In this document: positions 1 through 8,227 of the stretch, piece by piece
Numbering within the stretch: position 1 is the stretch's first letter
Layout of the letters: the number at the start of each line of letters is the position of its first letter
Position numbers and translations under genes: made by a program
Assembly: GCA_020073385.1 (NCBI GenBank)
Contig: JAIQFH010000002.1
Location: forward strand, 62,001 to 126,000
Source: Terriglobia bacterium
GTDB lineage: Bacteria; Acidobacteriota; Terriglobia; Terriglobales; Acidobacteriaceae
Reading direction: 5' to 3'
Length of the DNA: 64,000 nucleotides
Notes under the pieces: generated by a model
Seen by the model: only the letters and a program-made list of their open reading frames with translations
Told to the model about the DNA's origin: nothing
Databases searched by the model: none

Positions 1-263
1 ATCTTCAGCAGAGCGTAGTCGTTCTGGTTGAGCAGGATGGGAGCGCCGGTGGCGGCACGGAGCTTCATAGCCCCACCGACGTGGTCGATGTGGGCGTGGG
101 TGATGACGATCTGCTTGACCTGCAGGTTGTGCTTGCGAACGAGGGCAAGGATGTCCTCGATCTCATCTCCCGGATCAATCACCATTGCTTCGCGCGTGGT
201 CTCGTCGCCGATGATCGAACAGTTGCACTGCAGCGGGCCGACGGGGAGAATTTCGTGGATCAT
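1..263 (-). CDS. MBL-fold metallohydrolase (glyoxalase II-like), 3' part outside window
   Basis: The minus strand reads an open frame from an ATG at 263 down to the window edge, about 87 residues, beginning MIHEILPVGPLQCN. Near residue 57 it carries THAHIDHVGG, the HxHxDH zinc-binding signature of metallo-beta-lactamase-fold hydrolases. The N-terminal pattern (CNCSIIGD, then VIDPGDE) is typical of the small hydroxyacylglutathione-hydrolase-like members. The remaining metal ligands and the C-terminus lie beyond the window, so substrate cannot be judged. The gene is truncated by the window, not broken. Confidence 0.85.
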   Translation of the reverse strand, partial: MIHEILPVGPLQCNCSIIGDETTREAMVIDPGDEIEDILALVRKHNLQVKQIVITHAHIDHVGGAMKLRAATGAPILLNQNDYALLK

Positions 264-311
264 CTGAATATTGTATCGAGTGGCGGGTGGCAAGTACCGA
301 GTCAAAGTCCT

Positions 312-400
312 TGCCACGGATTCTCACGGATTTCCGCGGATCAGAAACGGGTAATGAGGATCTGGTTTCTGATCCGTGGAAATCCGTGTAATCTGTGGCC
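312..400. repeat. Inverted word repeat (family CACGGATTTCCGCGGATCAG)
   Basis: Left arm 312-346 and right arm 369-400 are imperfect inverted copies built from the words GGATTCTCACGGATT and ATCCGTGGAAATCCGTG. The unit lies in the otherwise empty 264-491 gap between the hydrolase start and the next gene. It contains no convincing coding frame. It is one of several short-word inverted repeat families in this window. Confidence 0.7.
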
Positions 401-491
401 AACGATGTTTTGTTCTGCCACGATCGCCTGGCACTTGCCCGGCAGGTGCAATCGGGTGGACAATTGGGCCAACTGCTTGGGGAGGTATGAA

Positions 492-938
492 TTGGCCAAA
501 TATCGGCAGCCAGGATATCAGGACAGCGATCGCGAACCGCGTCGCCAGGAGACGCGCAAGGCTCCGCCGGAGCGCAAGAGCGGTCCGCCGCGTTGGGATC
601 ACGCGTTGGGACCGCGGCCGGTGAACTTGCCGGGCACGCGGGCCGTTTCACGGTGCGCACAGTGCGGAACGGTGCTGCAGGGTGCGGCAAGCTCGGGGGA
701 AGGGCAGTGCCCGAAGTGCGAATTCGAACTGCACTCGTGCAAGCAGTGTACGTACTTCGATCCCGGCAGCCGCTTCGAGTGCATGCAGCCGGTCAAAGAG
801 CGGATCGCGAAAAAGGATGCGCGCAATGACTGCACACTGTATGAGATTCGCGTGACGCGTGAAAAGGAAACGTCCACACCAGCGAGCCTGAAGCCCAACG
901 ATGCGCGGGCGGCGTTTGAGAATCTGTTCAAGAAATAG
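492..938 (+). CDS. Zinc-ribbon-like hypothetical protein
   Basis: I place the start at TTG 492 because a GGAGGT ribosome site lies at 481-486; the frame is open further upstream but that part overlaps the repeat and looks non-coding. The 148-residue product has a charged N-terminal arm and then ordered cysteine pairs: CAQC, CPKC, CKQC, followed by single Cys in FECMQP and NDCTLY. This is what a double zinc-ribbon or treble-clef protein looks like. The C-terminus is polar. I do not recognise a named family. A role in nucleic-acid or protein binding would be inference only. Confidence 0.65.
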   Translation: MAKYRQPGYQDSDREPRRQETRKAPPERKSGPPRWDHALGPRPVNLPGTRAVSRCAQCGTVLQGAASSGEGQCPKCEFELHSCKQCTYFDPGSRFECMQPVKERIAKKDARNDCTLYEIRVTREKETSTPASLKPNDARAAFENLFKK

Positions 939-961
939 GCGCCAGACCTCGGCAAGAAATC

Positions 962-1063
962 TCTCACCACAGAGGACACAGGGGTACACCGAGGAAATCG
1001 GCGGTCCCTCACATCGGCCATCTCCTGACCGGCTGAGGTCCGACGTCCGGCGCCTGAGGTCCG
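962..1063. repeat. Two adjacent word repeats (CACAGAGGACACAGG and CTGAGGTCCGACGTC types)
   Basis: Positions 964-1000 hold a single arm of the CACCACAGAGGACACAG family, also seen at about 36.5 and 55.6 kb. Positions 1026-1063 hold repeated CTGAGGTCCG words, related to copies at 37.5 and 61.4 kb. They fill the gap between the convergent zinc-ribbon and SDR genes. Confidence 0.6.
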
Positions 1064-1065
1064 CT

Positions 1066-1788
1066 TTATGGTTTTTGCGTTGGTCTCAGCAGAATCTCGC
1101 TCATGAACGACTGCGGAGCCTGCGTCACGATCGCGGCCACGGCATGCGCGACGTCATCCGGCTGCAACATCTTGTCGGGATCTTTTCCTGCGTGCGGACT
1201 GAGTTCGGTATCGACTGAGCCGGGACAGACTACCGAGGCACGCACGTTATGCTTCCGCAATTCTTCCGCGACTGAGTAGGTCAACCCGTTCAGCCCCCAC
1301 TTGGATGCGGCATACGCGGCGCCGTTAGGCAAGGCATTTTTCCCGGCGAGAGACGAGATGTTGATGATGTGTCCCGAGTAGGCGCGAATCATGATCGGAG
1401 CAAAAGTGCGGATCGCGTAGTAGACGCCGCGCAGATTCGTGTTCAGAATGCGATCCCATTCTTCGGGCGGCAGATTGTGCAGCGGATCGTTGAATCCGCC
1501 GACACCTGCATTATTTACCAGTATGTCGAGGCGGCCGAATGTGCTATCAACGCGAGCAGCAGCATATTCGAGTTGATGCAGCACGGTGACATCGCAGGGA
1601 ATGACTTCGGTCTTGCCGCCGGCGTCGACGATGGCGCGGGCGGTCTCGTCCAGAGCGGATTTCGTGCGCCCGAGCAACACAGCGGTCGCGCTGAGGGCGG
1701 CGAGTTTGCGGGCGATAGCTGAGCCGATACCGCGGCCTGCCCCGGTGATAACTGCCACTTGTCCGGCGAGGGGTTGTCTGGTGTCCAT
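1066..1788 (-). CDS. Short-chain dehydrogenase/reductase (3-oxoacyl-ACP reductase-like)
   Basis: A 240-residue classical SDR starting MDTRQPLAG. An upstream in-frame extension is ignored because AGGAG lies upstream of ATG 1788. The Rossmann nucleotide motif TGAGRGIG is near residue 14, NNAG follows, and the catalytic triad appears as INISSLAG (Ser) and YAASK (Tyr, Lys). Length and motifs match the FabG-like group that reduces ketones with NAD(P)H. Without fab neighbours it cannot be assigned to fatty-acid synthesis; sugar or secondary alcohol oxidation is equally possible. Confidence 0.85.
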   Translation of the reverse strand: MDTRQPLAGQVAVITGAGRGIGSAIARKLAALSATAVLLGRTKSALDETARAIVDAGGKTEVIPCDVTVLHQLEYAAARVDSTFGRLDILVNNAGVGGFNDPLHNLPPEEWDRILNTNLRGVYYAIRTFAPIMIRAYSGHIINISSLAGKNALPNGAAYAASKWGLNGLTYSVAEELRKHNVRASVVCPGSVDTELSPHAGKDPDKMLQPDDVAHAVAAIVTQAPQSFMSEILLRPTQKP

Positions 1789-1890
1789 ACCACTAGTTTC
1801 TCCTGGCACGTTAGTGGGAGGTGGAGCGAACATCCACACTCTCTGCTATGCGCATCTTAACAATAAAGAGGAGGACGAATGGGAACGCGC

Positions 1891-1919
1891 TTGCCTTCGG
1901 CAGGAGAGGTACTTATAAT
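1891..1919 (+). promoter_or_regulatory. Sigma70-type promoter for the TPR protein gene
   Basis: TTGCCT at 1891-1896 and a consensus TATAAT at 1914-1919 are separated by 17 nt. A start near 1926 would give the gene at 2117 an untranslated leader of about 190 nt, unusually long for a secreted protein. The 1840-2116 interval holds no tRNA and no other feature I trust. Confidence 0.6.
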
Positions 1920-2116
1920 CCGGCCAGCCGGGAAAAAGGGTCAGCCGCCTCATCGCTCCAATCGGTTCAGTCCCTTCAGTCCCGGAGCCGCCTGCCAGGA
2001 AGTCGGTGCATTCCAAAGCAGGATCCGAACGCATTGCGGTCCAGTCGGAATGCAGTCTGAAGTAGAAGAATACGATCCCAAATAGCCATTTCCCGAGTTT
2101 TTAAGGAGCCATACTG

Positions 2117-3415
2117 ATGAAAAAGATTCTGCTTGCGGTTGTGCTTGGGGTAGCGGTGGTCGCGGTGGCACAGAATACTGCGCAGCCCGCTCAGGGACAA
2201 TCGAGCGCACCGGCGCAAGGACAAGCTGCTGCACCAGCCCAGGGCCAGGCGCAAGGCCCTGTGATCAAAGATCCTGCCGAATACAACGCGTACGTCGCAG
2301 CGGTGCAGCAGAAGGATCCGAACGCCAAGATCAGCGGTCTGGAAGCGTTTCTTACGCAATATCCCAACAGCGTGATGAAGAATCAGGCGCTCGAACTGTT
2401 GATGGGAGCCTACCAGCAGACGAATAATTCCAAGAAGACGATGGAAACAGCCGCAAAGGTTGTAGCGGCTGATGCGTGCAACATGCGCGCCTTGGCGTTA
2501 CTGGCGTTTTATAACCGGATGCTGGCACAAAACGGAGACCCCAGTGCGAATCTGGCCGACGGCAAGAAATATGCGGAGCAAGGACAAGGCTGCTGGCCGA
2601 AGATTACCGATCCCGAAATCACAAAGATGAAGCCGCAGATGGACCAGATTTTTGGCTCTGCCATCGGCATTGCGGACTATCAGGCCAAGGACTACGCAGG
2701 AGCTTGCGTTGCATTACAGCCCGTAGTGGCTGCGAACCCCACAGACTTCAGTGTTGTATATCCGCTCGCTCTGGCCTACCTGAATCAGACACCGCCGGAC
2801 TATCAGAATGGGATCTGGTTCGCGGCCCGCGCCGCTGCCGTGGCACCCGCGCAGAACCAGGCTGGAATTGAAAAGTATGCGCGCTCACAATACGTCAAAT
2901 TCCACGCTGGCGACGACGGCTGGGCGGAACTGCTGGCAGCTGCGAAGGCGAACGGTCAGCAGATGCCGATCAAACCCGCTCCCACACCCGCTGAGCAGGC
3001 ACACGATATGGTTGTGAAAACCCCGCCCGACAAGATGGACTTCGCCCAGTGGGAATTTGTAATGACTAACGGCAGTCAGGAAGATCAGGACACGGTTTGG
3101 AACGCGATCAAAGGCAAAGCTGTGCAGATGAACGGCAGCGTCATCAGCACCGAGCCGGACCAGTTCATGATCGCCGGCAGTTCGGATGACATCGACGCCA
3201 AGAAGGCAGACATCACGCTGAAGTTCGAGGACAAAGTTCCGGCAAAGCTGATTCCCAAAGACGGAGCGAGCTTCGACTTCCAGGGTGAGCCGGCCTCTTA
3301 CACCTCGAACCCATTCATGATGGTGATGGAAAAGGGACGATTGCTGAATGCAAAACCGGCAGCCACAACTCCGGCGAAGAAGCCGCCAGTACGTCGTAAA
3401 CCTGCGGCTCAGTAA
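2117..3415 (+). CDS. Secreted tetratricopeptide-type protein
   Basis: A 432-residue protein with a clear Sec signal (MKKILLAVVLGVAVVAVAQN) followed by a Gln/Ala/Pro-rich low-complexity linker with repeated AQGQ words. Residues about 50-270 form helical TPR-like repeats (YVAAVQQKDPNAKISGLEAFL, QALELLMGAYQQT). The C-terminal third is beta-rich and ends in a Pro/Lys/Arg tail. The start is backed by AAGGAG eight bases upstream. It is monocistronic, with a promoter at 1891 and a hairpin terminator at 3435. Such proteins are common in Acidobacteriota; the partner is unknown. Confidence 0.75.
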   Translation: MKKILLAVVLGVAVVAVAQNTAQPAQGQSSAPAQGQAAAPAQGQAQGPVIKDPAEYNAYVAAVQQKDPNAKISGLEAFLTQYPNSVMKNQALELLMGAYQQTNNSKKTMETAAKVVAADACNMRALALLAFYNRMLAQNGDPSANLADGKKYAEQGQGCWPKITDPEITKMKPQMDQIFGSAIGIADYQAKDYAGACVALQPVVAANPTDFSVVYPLALAYLNQTPPDYQNGIWFAARAAAVAPAQNQAGIEKYARSQYVKFHAGDDGWAELLAAAKANGQQMPIKPAPTPAEQAHDMVVKTPPDKMDFAQWEFVMTNGSQEDQDTVWNAIKGKAVQMNGSVISTEPDQFMIAGSSDDIDAKKADITLKFEDKVPAKLIPKDGASFDFQGEPASYTSNPFMMVMEKGRLLNAKPAATTPAKKPPVRRKPAAQ

Positions 3416-3434
3416 CTAAGAGCAGAAGAGATGA

Positions 3435-3469
3435 CAATAGGCAGCCCGAAAGGGCTGCCTATTGTTTTT
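3435..3469 (+). terminator. Rho-independent terminator
   Basis: A perfect 13-bp stem (3435-3447 with 3452-3464) closes a GAAA tetraloop and is followed by five T at 3465-3469. It lies 20 nt after the stop of the TPR gene. There is no A-run on the left side, so it should work only for the plus strand. Confidence 0.9.
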
Positions 3470-3479
3470 GCAGGTGAAC

Positions 3480-3797
3480 CTAACGAACGATTTTCTTTTC
3501 TACGGAGACCGGACGCGCGCTGCGAGGCGGTCGCCTGACTCCATCGCGCAACTGGCGGACATCGATCTTCAATTCGGTGATGGTGCGGCTCAGGGTATTG
3601 CGGTGCATGCCCAATTCGCGGGCGGCGCGGCATTGGTTGCCGCGGTTTTCCTGCAGCACGGTTAGGATGAATCGTTTCTTGAATTCCCGTACGCCTTCGG
3701 CGTAGAGGATGTTGCTGCGGTACATTTGAAGGACAAGTGCTTCCAATTGATCTTTCACGCTGAGTCTCTCTCTATCCAGGAATTTGTTGTACCGCAC
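3480..3797 (-). CDS. Fis-type helix-turn-helix DNA-binding protein
   Basis: A 105-residue protein starting at GTG 3797. Residues about 55-80 (NQCRAARELGMHRNTLSR) are the helix-turn-helix shared by Fis and the C-terminal domain of NtrC-type activators. The N-terminal half is helical, as in Fis dimers, and the C-terminal tail is Arg/Pro-rich. It is the third gene of purC-cvpA-fis, with only 6 nt after the cvpA stop. It could be a nucleoid-associated protein or a local regulator; the AAA+ domain of NtrC activators is absent. Confidence 0.8.
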   Translation of the reverse strand: MRYNKFLDRERLSVKDQLEALVLQMYRSNILYAEGVREFKKRFILTVLQENRGNQCRAARELGMHRNTLSRTITELKIDVRQLRDGVRRPPRSARPVSVEKKIVR

Positions 3798-3803
3798 CGC
3801 AGC

Positions 3804-4358
3804 CTATTTCGGCGGAGAAGCAGGCGAGCCATTTAACTTCTGGGGGGCCTGATGGAGCAAACCGAGTCCCTGATAGAAACGCATCCGCAATTCCGAAGGA
3901 GCCAGCCAGATCGCTGCGCGCCCCACCACCAGAAAATACGGGGCCAGTTGCGAATTCTGGAGCAGCTTTGACGCCGGCTCGAACGCCGTCATTCCCATCA
4001 GGATCACTGCCACCATCAGACCGCCCCTGACCAGCCCTAAGACTGCGCCAAGGAAACGGTCAAAACCGCTAAGCCCGGCTTCTTTCATCACCCAGCGCGC
4101 AACCCTGGCCGCTATACCGAACAGGAGCACGATGGCAAAGAAAATAATGAGGAAGCCAAGAATCTCAGCCAACCACGGGTTCTTCAAAAAACTTTCCAGC
4201 CACTCTGCGAGGTGATGGTACTGCCACGCAGCCACGATGTAACCGATGATCAGTCCAGCCGTCGTGAGGGCCTCAGAAAAAAAACCCTGCATCGCAGCCG
4301 TGATCACACTAAACAGCACGAGCGCGCAAATGATCCAATCGATGACGCCCAAGGTCAT
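3804..4358 (-). CDS. cvpA: CvpA family inner-membrane protein
   Basis: A 184-residue protein with four hydrophobic segments (about residues 5-25, 30-48, 62-88, 103-125) and the family start IDWIICALVLFSVITAAMQGF. CvpA proteins are linked to purine loci and colicin V production, and their biochemical role is uncertain. Here it follows purC by 36 nt and precedes the Fis-like gene, so the purine connection holds. Confidence 0.85.
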   Translation of the reverse strand: MTLGVIDWIICALVLFSVITAAMQGFFSEALTTAGLIIGYIVAAWQYHHLAEWLESFLKNPWLAEILGFLIIFFAIVLLFGIAARVARWVMKEAGLSGFDRFLGAVLGLVRGGLMVAVILMGMTAFEPASKLLQNSQLAPYFLVVGRAAIWLAPSELRMRFYQGLGLLHQAPQKLNGSPASPPK

Positions 4359-4394
4359 ATGTCGTGCCCGGGTAGAACGGAATGCGGTCTTTCG

Positions 4395-5306
4395 TCACAC
4401 ATCCAGCTTGCGCCCTGTAAGCTGGGTATATGCCTCGAGGTACTTTTCGCTGGTGCGCCGCGCCACCTCTGGCGGAAGCGCGGGAGCGGGCGGTTGCTTG
4501 TTCCAGTGAATCTGCTCGAGGTAATCGCGGACATACTGCTTGTCGTACGAATCCTGCGCCCGTCCGGGAGCGTATTTGTCGGCGGGCCAGAAGCGGGACG
4601 AATCGGGAGTGAGGACTTCATCCGCCAGGGTGATGCCGTGAGCGGTGCGTCCAAACTCAAATTTGGTGTCGGCGATGATGATACCTCGCTGGCGTGCGTA
4701 GGCTGCGGCTTTCTTGTAGACGCGCAAAGTGAGGTCGCGCAAATGACTCGCGGTTTCGACGCCGACGATCTGGCACATCTGGTCGAAGGAAATGTTCTCG
4801 TCGTGACCCGAGGTCGCCTTCGTCGAGGGAGTGAAAATCGGCTCGGGAAGGGCGGCTGACTCCTTCAGTCCGGGAGGCAGCGCAATACCGGAAATCGTGC
4901 CGGATGCCTTGTACTCCTTCCAACCGGAACCCGAAATGTAGCCGCGCGCGATGCACTCGACCGGGAAGATTTCAGCGCGGCGCACCAGCATGGAGCGTCC
5001 GCGGAGCTGGTCCGCATACTTACGGACCGACGCCGGATACTTGTCGACATCGGCGGTAATAAGGTGATTCGGCACTACATCGGCCAGGAAATCGAACCAG
5101 AACAGAGAAATCTGATTCAGGACGCGGCCTTTATGTGGAATACCCGTGGCCAGAACATAGTCGAAGGCCGAAATGCGGTCGCTGGCTACGAACAGAAGCT
5201 GGGTTTCGTCCACTTCGTAAACGTCGCGGACTTTGCCGCTGGCTTTCAGTTTGAGATCGGGAATATCGGTACGGATAAGGACGGAGTCGAGAAGTTCGGG
5301 GCTCAT
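4395..5306 (-). CDS. purC: Phosphoribosylaminoimidazole-succinocarboxamide synthase
   Basis: A 303-residue SAICAR synthetase joining CAIR and aspartate with ATP in purine synthesis. Family motifs are present in order: GKVRDVYE near residue 25, VASDRISAFDYVL, the PEPIFTPSTKA segment and GHDENIS. At about 300 residues it is the longer form with a C-terminal extension found in many bacteria and yeast. It is the first gene of purC-cvpA-fis, and a strong promoter lies just upstream at 5338-5365. Confidence 0.95.
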   Translation of the reverse strand: MSPELLDSVLIRTDIPDLKLKASGKVRDVYEVDETQLLFVASDRISAFDYVLATGIPHKGRVLNQISLFWFDFLADVVPNHLITADVDKYPASVRKYADQLRGRSMLVRRAEIFPVECIARGYISGSGWKEYKASGTISGIALPPGLKESAALPEPIFTPSTKATSGHDENISFDQMCQIVGVETASHLRDLTLRVYKKAAAYARQRGIIIADTKFEFGRTAHGITLADEVLTPDSSRFWPADKYAPGRAQDSYDKQYVRDYLEQIHWNKQPPAPALPPEVARRTSEKYLEAYTQLTGRKLDV

Positions 5307-5337
5307 AGTGAAATTTTACAGGTTTGAGGCGAGGCGT

Positions 5338-5365
5338 ATTCTAGCTGGTCAGAAAAAATTGTCAA
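5338..5365 (-). promoter_or_regulatory. Sigma70 promoter for the purC operon
   Basis: On the minus strand a perfect TTGACA (5365-5360) and TAGAAT (5343-5338) are spaced by 16 nt. Transcription would begin about 25 nt before the purC ATG at 5306. No purine riboswitch fits in so short a leader. Confidence 0.8.
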
Positions 5366-5467
5366 CGATTCTCATCACAGGGGCGCGGGAGTTGGTATTC
5401 TCTGGCGGCCCGAAAAGCGTTGACAGCAAAGCGGATCGGGAGAGCGCCCATCCAGCGCCAGTTCCGG

Positions 5468-5517
5468 CGTGGAGAGTTTGTGGAAAAACTGAGGATGAGC
5501 GTGGATAACGTGGAAGG
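5468..5517 (+). other. Phased cluster of DnaA-box-like 9-mers
   Basis: Five words resembling TGTGGATAA follow one another in the same orientation: CGTGGAGAG 5468, TGTGGAAAA 5479, TGAGGATGA 5490, CGTGGATAA 5500 and CGTGGAAGG 5509. Their spacings are 11, 11, 10 and 9 nt, close to one helical turn. None is a perfect DnaA box. They may bind DnaA or be one more word repeat. The rest of the 5366-5746 gap shows only the -10 element at 5701. Confidence 0.3.
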
Positions 5518-5700
5518 AATTGCGAATGGTGCCGCCTCCAACTGTCATGGTCCACCTGCTATCGGATACGGCAGACCTTTGAGATTGGCACGCGCTTCGT
5601 CTTCTGGCTCTGGGATGCGCCTGGTCAGATACTGAGTCGATGACGCCTTCGTACGAACTAGAGGGCTAATACCTTTGGACGGCTTCCACTCCCCACGCGC

Positions 5701-5709
5701 TGCTACAAT
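5701..5709 (+). promoter_or_regulatory. Extended -10 promoter for the AMIN-domain gene
   Basis: TGCTACAAT at 5701-5709 combines a TG extension with a good -10 hexamer, which can compensate for the lack of a well-spaced -35. A start near 5716 leaves a leader of about 30 nt before ATG 5747. Confidence 0.45.
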
Positions 5710-5746
5710 CGCACTTATAGCCAGCCAAAACATCATTCGGGCGCAG

Positions 5747-6688
5747 ATGTCGATGCTCAAATCATTGCGAGTTCTTGCGGGGCCACTACTGGCAGCCGCT
5801 GTTTGTGCTTGCCTGGCGGCCAGTTGCTTGGCGCAGGTGTCCGTCCGCTCGGTGAAAGTACTGGGAAACAAAGATACCGTCGAGATTGAGGTGGAAGCGA
5901 GCGACCGGATTGTTCCCGAGACGCAGGTGCTGACGGGGCCAGATCGGCTGGTGATCGACTTTCCCAACGCGGTGCCGGGCAGTCAGGTTCGCAGCCAGTC
6001 GATCGATCGCGGGGAAGTGAAGGACGTTCGCGTGGGGTTGTTCCAGGCGAAACCGCCGGTCACGCGTGTCGTACTCGACCTGAAGAGCGCACGTTCCTAT
6101 CAGATATTCCCGTATGGCCGGACCGTGATGATAAAAGTCACGGGCGACGCAACGAGTGCATCCGCCGCGCCGGCAGACTATACGCAGCCCGCGAGGAATC
6201 CGGGACTGGTCACAACCAACTACACCACCAGGGTGGAGCCAGTGAGCGTTCGGGCGCAGACTCCGCTGCAAGTGTCGTATCGCGACGGATTGCTTGGGAT
6301 TCACTCCAACAAGGCGACGCTTTCCGAAGTACTTTACGCCATCCAGCAACGGACAGGAGCCGACATTTCGATCCCGGCTGGCGCCGAGCAGGAACGAGTA
6401 ATGGCCGAGATTAATCCGGCCCCTGCGGCTGAGGCACTGGCGCGGCTGCTGAACGGATCGCGATTTAATTTTCTGATCTTGAATTCGGCGACTGATCCCC
6501 GGCAACTCGATCGCGTGATTCTCAGTCCGCGCACCGTCGGCGAATACGTGCCGCCTCCGCCGCAACCGCAAGAGCAAGACGGCACGGCAGACGAACAGCC
6601 TGTTCCTGCGCCGGTCCAGGCACCGAGACCGGAGGAAGCGCCTGCTCCTGCGGACCCGCAATCCGGGGATAACGGCCCGAACCAGTAG
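5747..6688 (+). CDS. AMIN-domain secreted protein with a secretin-type STN region
   Basis: A 313-residue protein starting MSMLKSLRVL with a Sec signal ending near CLAQVSVRS. Residues about 35-135 form an AMIN domain (VEIEVEASDRIVPETQVL, RLVIDFPNAVPG, VRVGLFQ, TRVVLDL), which binds peptidoglycan in amidases and PilQ. Residues about 180-255 (GIHSNKATLSEVLYAIQQRTG) resemble the short N-terminal domain of secretins and TonB-linked receptors. There is no secretin channel domain, and the tail is Pro/Gln/Glu-rich. It faces the Tad operon convergently, so a pilus-associated wall anchor is possible but unproven. Confidence 0.75.
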   Translation: MSMLKSLRVLAGPLLAAAVCACLAASCLAQVSVRSVKVLGNKDTVEIEVEASDRIVPETQVLTGPDRLVIDFPNAVPGSQVRSQSIDRGEVKDVRVGLFQAKPPVTRVVLDLKSARSYQIFPYGRTVMIKVTGDATSASAAPADYTQPARNPGLVTTNYTTRVEPVSVRAQTPLQVSYRDGLLGIHSNKATLSEVLYAIQQRTGADISIPAGAEQERVMAEINPAPAAEALARLLNGSRFNFLILNSATDPRQLDRVILSPRTVGEYVPPPPQPQEQDGTADEQPVPAPVQAPRPEEAPAPADPQSGDNGPNQ

Positions 6689-6720
6689 AATCTCTCCAGC
6701 TATCCGTCAGAGAAAACCGG

Positions 6721-8220
6721 TTATGGAGGCGTGATCAAACGAACCGGAACCGGGGAGTTTCCGAGTTGGGGCTGCCCTGGGAGGCCGCCACTTCCATTCC
6801 CGCAGCCAGCTACGTTCAGCACGGTGACCTTCATGTTTCCGTATTGATCCACCGCGTTGATGAAGATCTGAAGAAATCCGACAAATGTGACCTGTGTCTG
6901 GCCGGTGGCGTTCAGAGACTGCGTACTGTCATAGATCGGCAGAGAGACGACGGAGGAGCTCGTACTCACCGGCGTCCCATGTAGCCCGGTGGGATTGCCA
7001 CTCCCGGCCAGCATCTGGAAAGGGTAGGCAGCGGGAGCTGCGAAAGGATTCAGACTGTCCTGGCCACTGGAAGAAGCAAGATCACTCGTATTCGTTTGGT
7101 GCGTTATACACTGAACGCCGGCTACCGTAGCCGCCACAGGGTTGATCGAGAGATCGACCGTATTAGGAAAACTCGCCGATGCCGGAGGCACGCCGCAGGA
7201 GTAGTTCGTGGGTTGGTCACAACCAGCGATTGCATCCTGGTACGCGTCACCGCCGCACGAGGAAGGAACTGCGATCGGAGTTGTCCCCACCTGGCCCGGC
7301 ACATACAGCAAATTCGGAGGGCCCTCAATGTAAGGAAATCCTATGCCAACCCAATTGGCCTGAGGAGGATTGCGCACCGTGCAACTGCTCGAATTGGTGA
7401 TCCGACAGTCCGGAGTCAGCCAAAACGTCTCGCCAATTATGCCTGTAGATGTAGTCGTACCCCCGAGAGAGACGCCTGGATGCTGGATCTGTCCTGTGCC
7501 TGTATCTACAAGAGCATCGCAGCCGGGCTGTCCGGATTCGTCGCAAGGAAAAGTTGCCAGCGGGTTCTTGTTTGCCACCACCCATGGTTTCACGCAACGC
7601 GGCTGAACTGGAACAATCGTTCCCGTGGTCTGATTTCCTACTGTTCCTGAATTCGAAGGATTGAAGGCTTCGGCGGTTGCGGTTGCGCTCACCTGATTTC
7701 CCGTGTTGCCCCAGATGCGCGAGAAAAAACTCGGCAGGTTGGTGCGCGTAAGTTGCACCGTGACCAACGGGTTCACGCCGAACGCTGAACTGGCCAGACC
7801 CGAGCAGTCGGTCACACCAGCGCCGATCGTCTCGCCGTTGCCAGCTGAGTACGTCACATTGACGGTAGTGGCTGCGAGACCGCCCACGGCATCTTGGGAT
7901 GCGACTGCTTTGGCGACCCGAGTTGCGAGCCCATCAGTTCCGTTATCGGGGCCGCATACTCTCACCCAGTTGCTGGTCGAATTGGCGGGATCGCCAGTGA
8001 GTCCTGAAAGCGAAATGATCTTGGCCGCCGCGAGGGCAGCGCTGTCGGCAGACCGCTGAGCCTCTTCTCTCGCGAGATACAGCGTTACGACATCGATCGA
8101 GAGAGCGGCCATGGCGATGATTGCGACCATCGCCAACGCAACCATGATCATGGTGACGCCGCGCTCGTGCTGGCGATCACTGTCAACCCAACTTGACCTT
8201 TGGATGAGAAGTTTCTTCAT
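6721..8220 (-). CDS. TadG-like Flp pilus assembly protein
   Basis: A 499-residue protein with an N-terminal hydrophobic segment (GVTMIMVALAMVAIIAMAAL, about residues 21-42) followed by SIDVVTLYLAREEAQRSADSAALAAA, the hallmark of the TadE/TadG-like pseudopilin N-terminus. The rest is a large Ser/Thr/Gly-rich extracytoplasmic region with scattered cysteines and no von Willebrand MIDAS motif that I can see. It is the last gene of prepilin peptidase-tadE-tadE-tadG, 7 nt after the upstream gene. It probably helps assemble or anchor a surface filament. Confidence 0.75.
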   Translation of the reverse strand: MKKLLIQRSSWVDSDRQHERGVTMIMVALAMVAIIAMAALSIDVVTLYLAREEAQRSADSAALAAAKIISLSGLTGDPANSTSNWVRVCGPDNGTDGLATRVAKAVASQDAVGGLAATTVNVTYSAGNGETIGAGVTDCSGLASSAFGVNPLVTVQLTRTNLPSFFSRIWGNTGNQVSATATAEAFNPSNSGTVGNQTTGTIVPVQPRCVKPWVVANKNPLATFPCDESGQPGCDALVDTGTGQIQHPGVSLGGTTTSTGIIGETFWLTPDCRITNSSSCTVRNPPQANWVGIGFPYIEGPPNLLYVPGQVGTTPIAVPSSCGGDAYQDAIAGCDQPTNYSCGVPPASASFPNTVDLSINPVAATVAGVQCITHQTNTSDLASSSGQDSLNPFAAPAAYPFQMLAGSGNPTGLHGTPVSTSSSVVSLPIYDSTQSLNATGQTQVTFVGFLQIFINAVDQYGNMKVTVLNVAGCGNGSGGLPGQPQLGNSPVPVRLITPP

Positions 8221-8227
8221 ACGACTG

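Noticed and set aside
1879..2085. 68-codon frame with a good GAGGAGG ribosome site
   Set aside because: The proposed -35/-10 of the next gene lies inside it, the product is Pro/Arg/Ser-rich without any motif, and no promoter serves it.
3435..3469. Bidirectional terminator serving the Fis-like gene too
   Set aside because: No A-run precedes the stem on the plus strand, so the minus transcript would lack a U-tract.
5786..6661. Open frame antisense to the AMIN-domain gene
   Set aside because: Arg-rich shadow of a clear secreted protein.
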